5,582 nt of DNA, from the NCBI GenBank assembly GCA_003250175.1, contig QKHD01000166.1, forward strand, positions 1-5,582, in the 5' to 3' direction. A program made the position numbers and the translations under genes. The notes below the pieces were generated by a model. That model did no database searches. It was not told the origin of the DNA and was given only the letters and a program-made list of their open reading frames with translations. The stretch comes from Helicobacteraceae bacterium (GTDB lineage: Bacteria; Campylobacterota; Campylobacteria; Campylobacterales; SZUA-545). Below are positions 1 through 5,389 of this stretch, in pieces (positions within the stretch are counted from its first letter, which is position 1; each line of letters starts with the position of its first letter).

Positions 1-168
1 GGAAACCCAGTTTTTATCGCCCGGCTCTTCAAGATTGCCGCCATGTTCCACATAGGAACGCAGCTGATTCATGTCGCCGTGCAGTGCCGCTTCATGGGGC
101 ATGCTTTTGGCGCAGCCGAAAAACAGAAAAAATGTACCAAAAGTCAGGGTCAGTAGCCACGGTTTCAT
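1..168 (-). CDS. Ankyrin-repeat-like lipoprotein, N-terminal part (runs off left edge)
   Basis: Reading leftward from ATG at 168, 56 codons stay open to the window edge, so the C-terminus is missing. The protein starts MKPWLLTLTFGTFFLFFGCAK: a short charged start, a hydrophobic stretch, and a lipobox-like FFGC with the candidate lipidated cysteine at residue 23 or so. Residues after it (PHEAALHGDMNQL, then RSYVEHGGNLEE) follow the ankyrin pattern of A-A-x-x-G-D-x-x-x-L-x-x-x-V-x-x-G-x-x-x. I infer a periplasm-facing lipoprotein carrying ankyrin repeats, probably a protein-interaction module. A good ribosome site (AAGGGGG, about 5 nt before ATG) supports the start. It is 56 nt downstream of the ABC ATPase on the same strand but has its own candidate promoter, so membership of the transport operon is uncertain. 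The ankyrin call rests on only one to one and a half repeats. Confidence 0.7.
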   Translation of the reverse strand, partial: MKPWLLTLTFGTFFLFFGCAKSMPHEAALHGDMNQLRSYVEHGGNLEEPGDKNWVS

Positions 169-184
169 TGGTTCCCCCTTGAAA

Positions 185-205
185 ATGATAAAAAAAGTTT
201 ATCAT
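185..205. promoter_or_regulatory. 8-bp perfect inverted repeat, candidate operator/promoter of the lipoprotein gene
   Basis: ATGATAAA and TTTATCAT form perfect 8-bp arms separated by 5 nt. The right arm overlaps a minus-strand -10-like hexamer TATGAT (206 to 201), about 35 nt before the lipoprotein ATG. TGATAAA/TTTATCA halves recall Fur-type boxes, but the spacing does not match the classical 19-bp Fur site, so the regulator is not identified. An alternative is that this AT-rich dyad acts as a weak end signal for the upstream ABC operon. It lacks a GC stem followed by a T-run, so I consider that less likely. Confidence 0.4.
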
Positions 206-224
206 AATCCTCGGCGGAGGCACA

Positions 225-1001
225 TCACCGCCCCAAAAAGCTGGGCACACACATCCGTAAGCCCCCCTCCATGTCGGCGATGCGGATATCCACATCGTAC
301 ATGGTCTTGATGTTTTCGGGGGTGATGACCTCCTGTGCGCCGCCGTCGGCGAAGAGCACCCCGTCTTTAAGCATCACCGCCCGTCCGGAGATGAGCAGGG
401 AGTGGTCGGGAAAGTGGGTGCTTTTGATGAAGGTGTAGCCTTCCCCCGCCAGTTCGTAGATGCGTTCAAGCAGCCGCAGCTGGTTGCCGTAATCGAGCCC
501 CGTGACCGGTTCGTCGAGGATCAGCAGCCTGGCGCCCTGGGCGATGGCGCGGGCTAAAATGAGCAGCTGCCGCTGCCCTCCGGAGAGGCGGGTGAAGATC
601 CGCTCCCTCAAATCCGCCACGCCCAGCCGCTCCATGGCATGCAGGGCGATCTCCTCATCCTCTTTGGTATACCGGGCGAAGATGCCCCGGTGCACGCTGC
701 GCCCCATCATCACCATCTCCAGCCCCGTGTAGCCGAAGGGGGAGGTGTTGGTCTGGGGCACATAGGCAACCCGCCCCGCCAGCTCCCGCGAACTCAGCCG
801 GCTCGTCTCATCCCCGCCCAGGGTGATGGAGCCCTTCTGGGGTTTCAGGATGCCCAGGATCAGCTTCATCAGCGTACTTTTCCCGCTGCCGTTGGGGCCC
901 AGGAGGCTCACATCCCCCGGGCGAACGGTCAGGTTGACGTTGTTTAAGACCGGGGTCTTGCCGTAGGAAAAGGCGACGTTTTGGATGATGAGATCATGCA
1001 T
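225..1001 (-). CDS. ABC transporter ATP-binding protein, FecE/BtuD class (metal-chelate or oxyanion import)
   Basis: A 258-residue cytoplasmic ATPase that powers the type II importer formed with the adjacent FecCD permease. All nucleotide-binding elements are visible: Walker A GPNGSGKST (35-43), Q-loop VPQ (Q83), signature LSGGQRQ (139-145), Walker B LLILDEP (159-165, catalytic E164), D-loop GLD (168-170) and the switch histidine in STH (H196). Length is normal for the family. ATG at 1001-999 shares one base with the permease stop (TAATG), and an AAAGGAG ribosome site lies inside the last permease codons, indicating translational coupling. The family handles iron siderophores, haem, cobalamin, and in at least one case (Haemophilus MolBC) molybdate/tungstate. 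The ATPase itself does not reveal cargo. It is the last gene of the leftward operon. Confidence 0.93.
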   Translation of the reverse strand: MHDLIIQNVAFSYGKTPVLNNVNLTVRPGDVSLLGPNGSGKSTLMKLILGILKPQKGSITLGGDETSRLSSRELAGRVAYVPQTNTSPFGYTGLEMVMMGRSVHRGIFARYTKEDEEIALHAMERLGVADLRERIFTRLSGGQRQLLILARAIAQGARLLILDEPVTGLDYGNQLRLLERIYELAGEGYTFIKSTHFPDHSLLISGRAVMLKDGVLFADGGAQEVITPENIKTMYDVDIRIADMEGGLRMCVPSFLGR

Positions 1002-1999
1002 TACCAGGCTCCTTTGGCGCGTTTGAGCACGAAGATAAAGACGGGGACGCCGATGAGCGAGGTGATGATCCCCACGGGGATCTCCACGCTCATGGCGTTG
1101 CGCGAAAGCAGGTCGGCGCAGACCAGAAAGGCCGCCCCGATGATGGCGGTCACCGGCAAAAGCCGACGGTTGGACGGCCCCGTGATAAAGCGGACGATGT
1201 GGGGGATAATCAGCCCGATCCAGCCGATCAGCCCGCCGATCACCACCGTCATGGCGCTGATAACGGTGGCGGCGAGAATGACGATGATGCGCAGCCTGGC
1301 CACGTTGACCCCGAGACCCCTGGCCTCTTCATCGCCCAGGGAGGCGATGTCGATGAGCCGCCCCATGGAGGAGAGGATCACCACACCGAGCAGCATGGGA
1401 ACGGCCAGCCAGTACACCTGCGTGTCCGCCATGGCCAGGGAGCCCATGAGCCAGTAGACGATGGCGGGGAGTTTGTCGTAGGGGTCGGCCACGTATTTGG
1501 TGACGGAGAGCAGGGAGGTAAAGAGCGAGCTGGAGATGATCCCGCCGATGACCAGCATGAGCACCATGCTGCCCCCTTTGTTACTGTAGGCCAGAAAGAG
1601 GGTAAAGCCCACGGCCAGCAGGGCAAAGAGCAGGGTGCTCAGCTGCACGGCCAGCCAGCTCTCCCACAAGATCATCCCCAACGCCGCCCCAAAGGCCGCC
1701 CCGGCCAGAACCCCCAGCAGCCCCGGAGAGACCAGGGGGTTGACGAAGATCGACTGAAAGGCGGCTCCGGAGACGGCCAGGGCCGCCCCGATAATAATGC
1801 CCGCGATCAGGCGGGGCATGCGGATATCGAGCACGATATTGTGGGCGATGGGATCGACCGTAAAATCAAGCCCCACCACGCTGCCCAGGATTTTAAAGAG
1901 CTCCGTGGCCGCGATGGGGTAGTGCCCCATGGAGAGCGACGCCACGATACCCAGAAGGAGTGCGAAAAGGGAGAGAAGCAGTATGGCGAAATAGGGCAT
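1001..1999 (-). CDS. FecCD-family ABC transporter permease (type II importer)
   Basis: A 332-residue, strongly hydrophobic inner-membrane protein that dimerises to form the translocation path. Family landmarks are present: RMPRLIAGIIIGAALAVSG (60-78) leading into FQSIFVNPLVSPGLLGVLAG (81-100), WLMGSL (183-188), the ATPase-contacting EEARGLGV (224-231), GLIGWIGLIIPHIVRF (256-271), and the C-terminal EIPVGIITSLIGVPVFIFVL (306-325). This is the FecCD/BtuC fold with about ten membrane helices. I start it at ATG 1999, not further upstream. That start has AAAGGA 5 nt before it, begins directly with the first membrane helix (MPYFAILLLSLFALLLGI), and overlaps the stop of the LLM gene by one base (TGATG). 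The upstream in-frame extension is a non-hydrophobic Arg/Gly-rich shadow of the neighbouring gene. The partner binding protein is encoded divergently on the plus strand. Confidence 0.93.
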   Translation of the reverse strand: MPYFAILLLSLFALLLGIVASLSMGHYPIAATELFKILGSVVGLDFTVDPIAHNIVLDIRMPRLIAGIIIGAALAVSGAAFQSIFVNPLVSPGLLGVLAGAAFGAALGMILWESWLAVQLSTLLFALLAVGFTLFLAYSNKGGSMVLMLVIGGIISSSLFTSLLSVTKYVADPYDKLPAIVYWLMGSLAMADTQVYWLAVPMLLGVVILSSMGRLIDIASLGDEEARGLGVNVARLRIIVILAATVISAMTVVIGGLIGWIGLIIPHIVRFITGPSNRRLLPVTAIIGAAFLVCADLLSRNAMSVEIPVGIITSLIGVPVFIFVLKRAKGAW

Positions 2000-2964
2000 C
2001 AGAGTCCTTTGGCGGCGTCTTTGATCGCGTTCAGCATGGCCTTGTTTTCTTCCAGGTTTTTGCCTGCGGGGCGGAGCATGATCCCGTCCACGCCCAGGTC
2101 GCGGAAATCCTCCATGAGGGCGCGGCAGCGCTCCGGACTGCCGACGATGCCGCACTTGCTCATGGGGAAGGCGTCAAAGGCGCTCTCCCTTAGCGGTGAA
2201 AAGGTGCCGCTTTTGACCCCGCGCATGGCCGAGGCAAACCGTGCCGCCGCCTCGCCGCCGCCGTTCATGGCGGCCATGTCGCCGGCTTTGATGTAGAGCA
2301 TCCGGAGCAGGTTGACCACCGGTTTTTTCCCTCCGGAGTGGGTTTTGTAGGTGGCGATGGCGTTTTGGATGGTCGCCTTGTCGGCGGTCTGGCTGAGCAG
2401 CAGCCCCATGTCGTTTTGCGCCGCGTAGACGATACTGGCCTCGCTGCCGAAGGTGGCCAGAAAACGGGGAATGGGGCGCACGGGTTTGGGTACTAGCGTC
2501 GCGTCGGTGATGTCGTAGTAGGTGCCCCGGTGGGTGACGCTGCCTTCGGTTAAGAGGCGGTCGATGACCTGCATCGCTTCGCGCATGACGGCGTCGTTGG
2601 TCTCCGGATCGGCCTTGAAGTGGCGGTTGTCCAGGGGAAAGGCTCCCTTGGCGATGCCGAAGGCGACCCGGCCGTCGCTGAGGATATCCAGGGTGCTCAT
2701 GGCCTCGGCCACGTGCAGGGGGGCATGGTAGGGCAGCAGCACCGCGGCGCTGCCGATGGTCATGGTGCGGGTCGCGGCCAGGGCGTAGCCCATGAGGGGC
2801 ATGATGGGTCCGGCGACGCTGTAGGGGTTGAAGTGGTGTTCGCTCAGCCACGCCTCCTGCATGCCCAGGGATTCGGCGTAGCGGATCAGCTCGATCTGGT
2901 CCTTGATGGCGACGGCGACGTCGTTCATGGGGTTTTCAAAAAAGGCAAAGACTCCCAGATGCAT
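1999..2964 (-). CDS. LLM-class (luciferase-like) flavin-dependent oxidoreductase
   Basis: A 321-residue protein of the bacterial luciferase/alkanesulfonate monooxygenase superfamily, TIM-barrel enzymes that use reduced FMN or F420. It shows the family's N-terminal strand (MHLGVFAFFENP), the SEHHF motif (41-45), the hydrophobic ALAATRTMTIGSAAVLLPYH block (61-80), STLDILSDGRVAFGIAKG (90-107), and the closing GSPERCRALMEDFRDLGVDGIMLR (275-298). No signal peptide, so it acts in the cytoplasm. The start at 2964 is 2 nt after the methyltransferase stop and has GGAAGG 7 nt upstream. The longer in-frame reading is out-of-frame methyltransferase sequence. The substrate cannot be read from the sequence. 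Its position between a methyltransferase and a metal-type permease, with coupled translation, suggests it acts on the imported compound or its carrier ligand, or substitutes for a metal enzyme when the metal is scarce. Both ideas are inference. Confidence 0.9.
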   Translation of the reverse strand: MHLGVFAFFENPMNDVAVAIKDQIELIRYAESLGMQEAWLSEHHFNPYSVAGPIMPLMGYALAATRTMTIGSAAVLLPYHAPLHVAEAMSTLDILSDGRVAFGIAKGAFPLDNRHFKADPETNDAVMREAMQVIDRLLTEGSVTHRGTYYDITDATLVPKPVRPIPRFLATFGSEASIVYAAQNDMGLLLSQTADKATIQNAIATYKTHSGGKKPVVNLLRMLYIKAGDMAAMNGGGEAAARFASAMRGVKSGTFSPLRESAFDAFPMSKCGIVGSPERCRALMEDFRDLGVDGIMLRPAGKNLEENKAMLNAIKDAAKGL

Positions 2965-2966
2965 GG

Positions 2967-3716
2967 CTACGCCTTCCAGACCACAACGCCCTTTTGGGCC
3001 TGGGTGCCGATGGTGACGGAACCGTTTTGTTCCCACGTGGCGAGGATGGCGTGAACCTTCTCCATATCCGGCGTGATGCCGTCGCGTTTAAGGTGATTGA
3101 CGGCGTAGTCCAGGGCCTTTTCCATGGTGTAGCGCTCCTCCCAGCCCGTTTCGAAAAAGTCCAGGCTCGCCTTTTTGCCCCGGGCGGTGATAAGGTCGTG
3201 GAACTTGGCGGCCTTGTTGTTGGGTTCGATGTATTTGCCCCCGTGGGCCACGGCCAGCTCTTCCAGGAATGGGTTGCGTTTATAGGCGCCCCAGCCGACG
3301 AAGATCCCCCAGGATTTGGCGGCGCCGATGTATTTGTCGTAGTGGGCGTCGGTGGAGACGGCGGGGGTCATGGAGGCGAGGACAATATCGTATTCGCCCT
3401 CCAGGGCGAAGCCGTCCCAGTCGCTCAGGTGGGTGGTGATCTTCTCCCCGACCCCGGCGTTTTTGCTGTCGGATTTCAGGCGGCTTAGCATCCCCTCGGA
3501 GATATCCATGGCGCAGACCCTGGCTCCCATCATGGCAAGGGGAATGGCCACCGTTCCCGTGCCGCACCCGATATCGAGCACCCGGGCACCGTCGAAGGTC
3601 ACGCCGCTATTCAGGGCCAGATTGATCATGGTCCGGACATCGTCGCCCATCTGGGGATGGTCGAAGGAGGGGTAGTTTTGGGCCAGGTGGTCCCAGAAGT
3701 CGTTGCTCATTGCCAT
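2967..3716 (-). CDS. Class I SAM-dependent methyltransferase
   Basis: A 249-residue cytoplasmic protein, first gene of the leftward operon. It has a Rossmann-type SAM-binding fold: motif I VLDIGCGTG (46-54), the acidic residue at the end of strand 2 (CAMDIS, D71), and the strand-4 segment YDIVLASMTPAV (109-120). The N-terminal DFWDHLAQNYPSFD and the SMTPAV stretch resemble methyltransferases I recall beside FecCD-type transporters in anaerobes, but I cannot name a substrate. The start is chosen at ATG 3716: an AAGG sits 8 nt upstream, whereas the in-frame GTG at 3725 lies inside that ribosome site and the ATG at 3710 is too far (14 nt). It is followed 2 nt later by the LLM gene. Possible roles are O- or C-methylation of a chelator or of an aromatic substrate shared with the LLM enzyme; this is inferred from context only. 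Confidence 0.88.
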   Translation of the reverse strand: MAMSNDFWDHLAQNYPSFDHPQMGDDVRTMINLALNSGVTFDGARVLDIGCGTGTVAIPLAMMGARVCAMDISEGMLSRLKSDSKNAGVGEKITTHLSDWDGFALEGEYDIVLASMTPAVSTDAHYDKYIGAAKSWGIFVGWGAYKRNPFLEELAVAHGGKYIEPNNKAAKFHDLITARGKKASLDFFETGWEERYTMEKALDYAVNHLKRDGITPDMEKVHAILATWEQNGSVTIGTQAQKGVVVWKA

Positions 3717-3723
3717 GCGAAAC

Positions 3724-3729
3724 ACCTTT
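3724..3729 (-). promoter_or_regulatory. Ribosome binding site that fixes the methyltransferase start
   Basis: Minus-strand AAAGGT, 7 nt before the ATG at 3716 (8 nt from its AAGG core). It overlaps the alternative in-frame GTG at 3725, which therefore cannot be initiated from it, and it is too distant for the ATG at 3710. Confidence 0.6.
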
Positions 3730-3753
3730 AAAAAGCGAAATTTTTTGGTCTCT

Positions 3754-3759
3754 ATTATA
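3754..3759 (-). promoter_or_regulatory. -10 element of the leftward operon promoter
   Basis: Minus-strand TATAAT, a perfect sigma-70 -10 hexamer, 38 nt upstream of the methyltransferase ATG. No clear -35 is seen 17 nt upstream (AGATGT on the minus strand), which is common in Campylobacterota promoters. The ModE-like half-site at 3764-3772 lies in the -10/-35 spacer, so a bound repressor would cover the promoter. Confidence 0.5.
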
Positions 3760-3772
3760 TAGGTATATAACG
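3755..3772. promoter_or_regulatory. ModE-like half-site within a perfect TTATAT/ATATAA dyad (site A)
   Basis: On the minus strand, CGTTATATA (3772 to 3764) matches every defined base of the ModE half-site as I recall it (CGnTATATA). It overlaps a perfect 6-bp inverted repeat, TTATAT-AGGT-ATATAA (3755-3770). The second arm is much closer than in a standard 24-bp ModE site and its outer CG is missing, so this may be a half-site or a lower-affinity second site assisting site B 40 nt away. It overlaps the leftward -10 region, consistent with repression of the methyltransferase-LLM-permease-ATPase operon. Confidence 0.45.
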
Positions 3773-3812
3773 AAAAACATCTGAAAATCTTATATTTTCG
3801 TTTAAGACTTTA

Positions 3813-3836
3813 CGTTGTATAGTTTGCAATATAACG
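3813..3836. promoter_or_regulatory. ModE-like operator, 24-bp imperfect palindrome (site B)
   Basis: On the minus strand this reads CGTTATATT-GCAAAC-TATACAACG: two 9-bp arms and a 6-bp spacer. This is the length and spacing of the ModE pattern CGnTATATA-N6-TATATAnCG, with one mismatch per arm. As I recall, the E. coli modA operator also begins CGTTATATTG and ends in ATAACG with equal total length. The dyad extends outward by TA on each side (TACGTT at 3811-3816, AACGTA at 3833-3838). It covers the candidate -10 hexamers of the rightward promoter and ends 24 nt before the binding-protein start, the expected position for a repressor site. ModE is known to repress Mo/W uptake genes when molybdate is sufficient. 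No modE gene is in the window. Confidence 0.62.
3818..3823 (+). promoter_or_regulatory. Candidate -10 of the rightward (binding-protein) promoter
   Basis: TATAGT, five of six matches to TATAAT, 37 nt before the GTG start at 3861. A T-rich TTTTCG lies 17 nt upstream in the -35 position but is a poor match to TTGACA. TATAAC at 3830-3835 is an alternative -10. Either one lies inside operator site B, so binding there would exclude polymerase. Confidence 0.4.
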
Positions 3837-3860
3837 TATTTTCGATTAAAGAGAGTTTTC

Positions 3861-4871
3861 GTGAGAGGATTAGTTCTGATACTGCTTGCTTCCCTTGTTC
3901 TCAAGGCGGAAGCGTTATTGCCCGCGTGCCAGGACCTCTCCATCCGGGCGGAAAAAATTTACGGTGCCTCCCCGCCGGTGAATTACATGCTCTACTCCGT
4001 CGACCCCAAGCTGATGGCCGGGCTCAACTTTGAGCTGCGAAGCCACGAAGCGGCTTTTATGCAGGAGATCAACGAGCTTCCCGTCCTGGGCGGCTGGTTC
4101 GGGCAGGGGCGCACCCCCAACATGGAGATGGTCGCCGCCGTCAAGCCCGACCTGGTGGTGGTCTGGAACTACCGCGCCGCCTATGAGCGGGTGGCGGCAG
4201 GGCTGAAACAGCTCTATATCCCCTCCTGCTACGTGCCGCTCAACACCCTGGACGACTACCCCAAAGCCTACCGGGCCATCGGCAAGGTCAGCGGCCACGA
4301 AGCACGGGCGGAGGTACTGGTGCAGGACTACGAAGCCCGCCTCAAACGCCTGCGGGCCATCGCCAAAAAACATACGCAAAAACCGTTGCGGGTCTACTAC
4401 GCGCAAGGGCCGGACGGCCTGCGCACCGAGTGCCACACCTCCGTGCATGCCGAAGTCATTGAAGAGTCCGGAGCCTACAACGTCCACCGCTGCCAGCAGC
4501 GCAGCACCTACGGGATGGAACAGATCACGCCGGAGATGCTGATCAACTACGATCCGGAGGTGATTTTGGTGCATCAGAGCGCATTCTTCGCCCAGGTCTA
4601 TGACGACCCGAAATTCCGTTCCCTCACGGCGGTGCGCAACAAGCAGGTCTACCTGATCCCCCATGTGCCCATCAACTGGTTTGACCGGCCACCTTCCTTT
4701 ATGCGCGTGCTGGGGCTGGAGTGGCTGCTGGATCGGCTCTATCCGGAGGAAAAACTCGACGTGATCGGCTCCGCCAAGGCCTTTTACAAACTCCACTTCA
4801 ACCGCGAGATGAGCGACGACGCCATCCGGGCCATCGTGGGCACACCCACCACCACAAAGGAGAAACCATGA
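3861..4871 (+). CDS. Type II (FecB/BtuF/TroA-like) periplasmic substrate-binding protein of the ABC importer
   Basis: A 336-residue exported protein that should capture the ligand in the periplasm and deliver it to the FecCD permease encoded divergently. It begins with a Sec signal peptide, MRGLVLILLASLVLKAEA, with likely cleavage after residue 18 and no lipobox. The rest has the two-lobe organisation of the PF01497 family: LPVLGGWFGQGRTPNMEMVAAVKPDLVVVWN spans about 73-103, a charged linking helix at about 145-172, and TPEMLINYDPEVILVH (223-238) followed by VYLIPHVPINWFDRPPSFMRVLGLEWL (263-289). The FDRPPS signature is typical of a metal/anion-chelate subgroup. The start is GTG, preceded by AAAGAGAG at suitable spacing; no in-frame ATG fits the signal peptide better. 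C191, H192, H196, H209 and C211 cluster in the hinge-proximal region. Ligand is not proven; Mo/W oxyanion is favoured from the operators, Fe or B12 chelates being alternatives. Confidence 0.88.
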   Translation: MRGLVLILLASLVLKAEALLPACQDLSIRAEKIYGASPPVNYMLYSVDPKLMAGLNFELRSHEAAFMQEINELPVLGGWFGQGRTPNMEMVAAVKPDLVVVWNYRAAYERVAAGLKQLYIPSCYVPLNTLDDYPKAYRAIGKVSGHEARAEVLVQDYEARLKRLRAIAKKHTQKPLRVYYAQGPDGLRTECHTSVHAEVIEESGAYNVHRCQQRSTYGMEQITPEMLINYDPEVILVHQSAFFAQVYDDPKFRSLTAVRNKQVYLIPHVPINWFDRPPSFMRVLGLEWLLDRLYPEEKLDVIGSAKAFYKLHFNREMSDDAIRAIVGTPTTTKEKP

Positions 4872-5341
4872 AGCATTTTATTGCCGTACTACTGCTGATT
4901 CGTTCGGTTTTTAGTATGGAAATCACCCTCGACGGAGATCTGCACCAACCGCTGGTTATTGACGGGGAGAGCCTGCGGGCCATGGCCCCGACCGTTCTGG
5001 AGAAACTCCCCGTTGTCTGCAAAAGCGGCGAAGAGAAGGTCGCCCCCAGCCGTTACAAGGGGGTTCGGCTCAGCCTGCTGCTGGATCAGGCCAGTTTCGC
5101 CACGGAGAGCTTCAAGGCCTACAACACCATGGCCGTGATCGTCACCGCCGACGACGGTTACCGGGTGATGTTCAGCTACAACGAGCTCTACAACACCCCC
5201 GTGGGTGACGGGGTGATCGTTGCCTATGAGAAGGACGGCCAGGCCCTGGCTTCGCCCGTGCTGCTCTCCGGAGCCGACCGCATGACCGGCCCCCGGCATG
5301 TCCGCGACCTGCGGCGTGTCACCGTGCGGTTTTTGAAATAA
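4868..5341 (+). CDS. Small secreted protein with an oxidoreductase molybdopterin-binding-like (PF00174) domain
   Basis: A 157-residue protein translated from ATG 4868, overlapping the binding-protein stop by ATGA, with AAAGGAG 6 nt upstream. MKHFIAVLLLIRSVFS is a Sec-type signal without twin arginines. The mature part follows the sulfite oxidase/YedY core pattern: LPVVCKSGEE (48-57), YKGVRLSLLLDQA (63-75), NTMAVIVTADDGYRVMFSYNEL (86-107), VGDGVIVAYEKDGQAL (112-127) and a terminal GADRMTGPRHVRDLRRVTVRF (135-155). C51 sits where the Mo-ligating cysteine of that family is expected. At about 140 mature residues it is only a fraction of a full Mo enzyme domain, and Tat export, normal for cofactor-loaded enzymes, is not apparent. 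It may be an accessory protein that binds Mo, pterin or the transported ligand. The domain call is by pattern recall; function is unknown. Confidence 0.75.
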   Translation: MKHFIAVLLLIRSVFSMEITLDGDLHQPLVIDGESLRAMAPTVLEKLPVVCKSGEEKVAPSRYKGVRLSLLLDQASFATESFKAYNTMAVIVTADDGYRVMFSYNELYNTPVGDGVIVAYEKDGQALASPVLLSGADRMTGPRHVRDLRRVTVRFLK

Positions 5342-5355
5342 AAAAATTTACCACC

Positions 5356-5378
5356 CGTTATATATAAAAATAATTACG
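5356..5378. promoter_or_regulatory. ModE-like half-site in the TonB-receptor promoter (site C)
   Basis: The 48-nt AT-rich gap before the receptor gene carries CGTTATATA at 5356-5364, identical to the 9-mer of site A. A degenerate opposite arm ends in TTACG at 5374-5378. TATAAA at 5363-5368 is a possible -10 and overlaps it, about 22 nt before the start codon. The left half matches the ModE half-site fully; the right half matches poorly, so affinity or identity is uncertain. Its value lies in recurrence at the third transcription start of the locus. Confidence 0.45.
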
Positions 5379-5389
5379 AAGGATACCCC

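Noticed and set aside
213..232. GGCGG/CCGCC inverted repeat at the end of the ATPase gene as a terminator
   Set aside because: The stem is only 5 bp with a 10-nt loop, includes the stop codon, and is not followed directly by a T-run on the minus strand.
2000..2155. N-terminal extension of the permease reading frame upstream of 1999
   Set aside because: The extension is Arg/Gly/Pro-rich, overlaps the LLM gene in another frame and lacks hydrophobic character; ATG 1999 has a ribosome site and starts the first membrane helix.
1199..2296. Long plus-strand open frame (365 residues) opposite the permease and LLM genes
   Set aside because: It is rich in Gly, Asp, His and Gln with no recognisable domain, typical of an antisense shadow of GC-rich coding DNA, and it spans two well supported genes.
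2965..3036. N-terminal extension of the LLM reading frame
   Set aside because: It lies inside the methyltransferase gene in another frame and precedes the conserved LLM N-terminal strand MHLGVFAFF; ATG 2964 has a good ribosome site.
3755..3943. Minus-strand open frame of 62 residues across the divergent promoter
   Set aside because: It covers the promoter and operators and the signal peptide of the binding protein, without a ribosome site or recognisable protein features.
3915..4796. Long minus-strand open frame (293 residues) opposite the binding protein
   Set aside because: It is an antisense shadow: composition is Gly/Val/His/Asp-rich, no domain is visible, and the plus strand encodes a clear binding protein.
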